Source: Candidatus Blautia intestinipullorum (GTDB taxonomy: Bacteria > Bacillota > Clostridia > Lachnospirales > Lachnospiraceae). Taken from it: a stretch of DNA of 15,019 nt. Where the stretch lies: positions 1 to 15,019 of the forward strand of contig DWVA01000309.1 of assembly GCA_019120475.1 (NCBI GenBank). The letters are read 5' to 3'. Of this stretch, positions 13,480 to 15,019 are shown piece by piece. The translations under genes and the position numbers were made by a program. Below the pieces are notes generated by a model. That model made no database searches. It saw only the letters and a program-made list of their open reading frames with translations, and was not told where the DNA came from. The stretch's first letter is position 1; every line of letters begins with the position of its first letter.

Positions 13480-14430
13480 ATGATGAAGAAGAAGATCACG
13501 GAGATGAGCAGATTTTCCCTTGTAAAATGGGCGGCTTTATTTGTACTTGTATTTACGCTCTCCCTTCCGCTGACCGCAAAGGACAGTTATGCGTCCAATA
13601 CTTATACCGTCAGTGTAAAAGAAGGATATCTGGCCCTGCGTACAGCGAAAGCCTATGATTCCCGGAACGAGATCGGAGAGCTTTATACAGGAGACACTGT
13701 TGAGGTTACGGACAGCAGCGATCCGACCTACTGGTATGTATACTCTCCAAAGTACGGAACCTCAGGTTATGTAAATAAAAATTACCTGGTAGGATCAACA
13801 AGCACATGGACGGTAAGCGTAAGCAAGGGATACCTGGCGCTGAGAACGGCGAAGGCTTACGACTCCCGGAACGAGATCGGGGAGCTTTATACAGGGGACA
13901 CTGTTCAGGTTACAGACAGCAGCGATCCGACTTACTGGTATGTATATTCTCCAAAGCATGGGAAATCCGGATATGTGAACAAAAATTATCTTGTCAGCAG
14001 TTCCGCTTCCGGGCAGACAAGAACAGTAAGCGTAAGCAAAGGATACCTGGCGCTGAGAACAGCGAAGGCTTACGATGCTTCCAATGAGATCGGAGAGCTT
14101 TATACAGGGGATACCGTTCAGCTGATAGATACCAGCGACTCTACTTACTGGTATGTATACTCGCCGAAATACAATAAAAACGGTTATGTAAATAAAAATT
14201 ATCTGGTAGGGGGAGGCGGTTCCGCGTCTTATCCTACAAAAACAGTAAGTGTAAGCAAGGGATATCTGGCTTTGAGAACAGCGAAAGCGTATGATGAATC
14301 CAATGAGATCGGAGAGTTGTACACAGGCGATGTGGTCCAGGTGATCGATTCCAGCGACAGCGGCTACTGGTATGTATATTCACCGAAACTGAATAAGAAC
14401 GGCTATGTGAATAAAAACTATCTTTATTAA
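13480..14430 (+). CDS. Secreted protein of four tandem bacterial SH3 repeats
   Basis: About 316 residues: an N-terminal signal peptide (basic MMKKKITEMSR, hydrophobic WAALFVLVFTLSLPLTA, likely cut near DSYA), then four SH3b-like repeats of about 65 residues and nothing else. Each repeat reads TVSVxxGYLALRTAKAYD, NEIGELYTGDxV, a SSD/TSD turn, YWYVYSPK and GYVNKNYL. Short Ser/Gly/Thr-rich linkers join them. Bacterial SH3 domains often bind peptidoglycan or carry surface adhesion, and here no catalytic domain is attached, so it may be a wall-binding or scaffold protein; the role is inferred. Start is 13480 or 13483, judged by the AAGGAGG site. It follows the serine hydrolase by 65 bases and may share its transcript; a weak promoter-like TTGCGG/TATAAA at 13435-13461 also exists. 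Confidence 0.88.
   Translation: MMKKKITEMSRFSLVKWAALFVLVFTLSLPLTAKDSYASNTYTVSVKEGYLALRTAKAYDSRNEIGELYTGDTVEVTDSSDPTYWYVYSPKYGTSGYVNKNYLVGSTSTWTVSVSKGYLALRTAKAYDSRNEIGELYTGDTVQVTDSSDPTYWYVYSPKHGKSGYVNKNYLVSSSASGQTRTVSVSKGYLALRTAKAYDASNEIGELYTGDTVQLIDTSDSTYWYVYSPKYNKNGYVNKNYLVGGGGSASYPTKTVSVSKGYLALRTAKAYDESNEIGELYTGDVVQVIDSSDSGYWYVYSPKLNKNGYVNKNYLY
13606..14427 (+). repeat. Four tandem in-frame repeats encoding SH3 domains
   Basis: Repeat units start at about 13606, 13810, 14023 and 14242 (68, 71 and 73 codons apart; the differences come from linker length). The protein repeats are nearly identical in their cores, but the DNA differs at many synonymous sites; the second and third units are closest at DNA level. 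This fits internal duplication kept by selection on the protein. Confidence 0.92.
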
Positions 14431-14444
14431 TTATGAAAGCAATA

Positions 14445-14483
14445 GACCGCCAGCCAAGGGCGGCCTGGTCATGGAGTTTTTTT
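14445..14483 (+). terminator. Possible weak terminator after the SH3-repeat gene
   Basis: GACC (14445-14448) can pair with GGTC (14467-14470), or CCGCC (14447-14451) with GGCGG (14459-14463). Seven T residues lie at 14477-14483, but six bases separate them from the stem, so the structure is imperfect. It lies in the spacer before, and over the end of, the convergent DUF2798 gene. Confidence 0.35.
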
Positions 14484-14939
14484 CTCCCTGAAAATATGCC
14501 GGAAGATAAAGCGCACAAAGGGACCTGCGTAAAAAATCTGCCAGAAAAACGCCATGGGAAAATTAAAAGCGGTAGTCTGAAGCCATACAGGAATAAGGCC
14601 GGCGCCCGGATGTTTAAAGAGCAGAACAGCCAGCAGGCTCATAAGCGGGCACATCCATGCAACGGAAAGAGCGGAAATCGCAAGAACAAGATGAAAAGGA
14701 TTTTCTCTTTCCGGATTTACAAGGCGCAGGGCTGTTCCCTGGGCAATCCTTCCTACCAGGAAAAAGTCCAGGAGAAAGGCGGCAGGTCCCATAATGAGAA
14801 GTTCATGAAAGGCTGCGGCAAAAACGCCGGAACTCAATCCGCCGGTTTCCAGAGATATGTTGTAGCAGATCATGGCATAGACCATAACGATAACCATCAG
14901 GATGGTAAAGATAATTTCCTGAAACTTTGTTTTGGGCAT
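14469..14939 (-). CDS. DUF2798 family integral membrane protein
   Basis: A 156-residue membrane protein with about four hydrophobic segments arranged as two similar halves: PKTKFQEIIFTILMVIVMVY and LLIMGPAAFLLDFFLVGRIA in the first, then HLVLAISALSVAWMCPLMSL and FNFPMAFFWQIFYAGPFVRF in the second. This matches DUF2798, an uncharacterised family. The function is unknown and no substrate is inferred. The ATG at 14937-14939 is chosen because AGGAGG (plus-strand CCTCCT, 14947-14952) lies seven bases upstream; the longer reading frame extending upstream of it to 14996 lacks support. It converges on the SH3-repeat gene, 38 bases apart stop to stop. The gene upstream lies outside the window. Confidence 0.82.
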   Translation of the reverse strand: MPKTKFQEIIFTILMVIVMVYAMICYNISLETGGLSSGVFAAAFHELLIMGPAAFLLDFFLVGRIAQGTALRLVNPERENPFHLVLAISALSVAWMCPLMSLLAVLLFKHPGAGLIPVWLQTTAFNFPMAFFWQIFYAGPFVRFIFRHIFREKKTP

Positions 14940-14946
14940 AAAAAAA

Positions 14947-14952
14947 CCTCCT
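14947..14952 (-). promoter_or_regulatory. Ribosome-binding site of the DUF2798 gene
   Basis: AGGAGG on the minus strand, seven bases before the chosen ATG. It sits within the longer reading frame and so marks the shorter start as the real one. No convincing promoter was seen in the remaining bases to 15019. Confidence 0.85.
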
Positions 14953-15019
14953 AAAATGAATATGAACTTGCAGAAAATTGTGTTGTTCGTTATCATTCAG
15001 GAGAATGTGCGTTTCCAAT

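Noticed and set aside
13606..14427. CRISPR or non-coding tandem repeat
   Set aside because: The repeats are in frame, about 200 bases long and encode SH3 domains; no short repeat-spacer pattern exists.
14234..14518. Minus-strand 94-codon frame across the end of the SH3 gene
   Set aside because: It lies opposite well-supported coding sequence and has no start signals.
14803..15018. Minus-strand 71-codon frame at the window end
   Set aside because: It overlaps the DUF2798 gene in another frame and resembles no known protein.

Overview
The window looks like chromosomal core sequence from a Gram-positive anaerobe of the class Clostridia, most likely a gut Lachnospiraceae. The grounds are strong AGGAGG ribosome-binding sites, sigma-A promoters, U-rich intrinsic terminators, the pairing rpmI-rplT, and families typical of that group (YerC/TrpR-like repressor, DUF4364, DUF624, cytidylate-kinase-like P-loop protein). 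No rRNA, tRNA, CRISPR array, insertion sequence or phage gene was found. The genus call is inference; no search was possible.

Region 1 (1-578): the end of the ribosomal protein operon, with the C-terminal part of L35 (rpmI), complete L20 (rplT) and a strong terminator. Region 2 (612-6242): a branched-chain amino acid (LIV-type) ABC importer in the order substrate-binding protein, two permeases, two ATPases (livJ-H-M-G-F), followed by a cytidylate-kinase-like gene and a strong terminator. A near-consensus promoter precedes livJ. Its leader contains a terminator-like hairpin that could act as an attenuator, and a second stable hairpin separates livJ from the permeases. Region 3 (6295-9276): a membrane-anchored NodB-type polysaccharide deacetylase, then a promoter and a tight three-gene unit: DUF624 (YesL-like) membrane protein, YtqA/MnmL-type radical SAM enzyme, and DUF4364 winged-helix protein.

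Region 4 (9241-11218): rarA (mgsA) on the minus strand converges on the DUF4364 gene. Their stop codons overlap, and the terminator of the plus-strand gene is made partly from the 3' end of the rarA coding sequence. Divergent from rarA is the TrpR-like repressor yerC, whose promoter spacer and -10 box lie inside an inverted repeat that looks like an operator. A 17-bp bidirectional terminator then separates yerC from the next gene. Region 5 (11226-14430): a cell-envelope block with an exported N-acetylmuramoyl-L-alanine amidase (minus strand), and divergently an exported beta-lactamase-fold serine hydrolase followed by a secreted protein made of four near-identical SH3 repeats. Region 6 (14469-15019): a convergent DUF2798 membrane protein and its upstream sequence.

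Most of this is ordinary housekeeping and envelope biology. I found no clear new multi-gene system. The points most worth a second look are the livJ leader, a LIV binding protein without a lipobox, the terminator embedded in two overlapping gene ends, the yerC operator, a beta-lactamase-like protein that seems to lack the deacylating glutamate, and the four-repeat SH3 protein.
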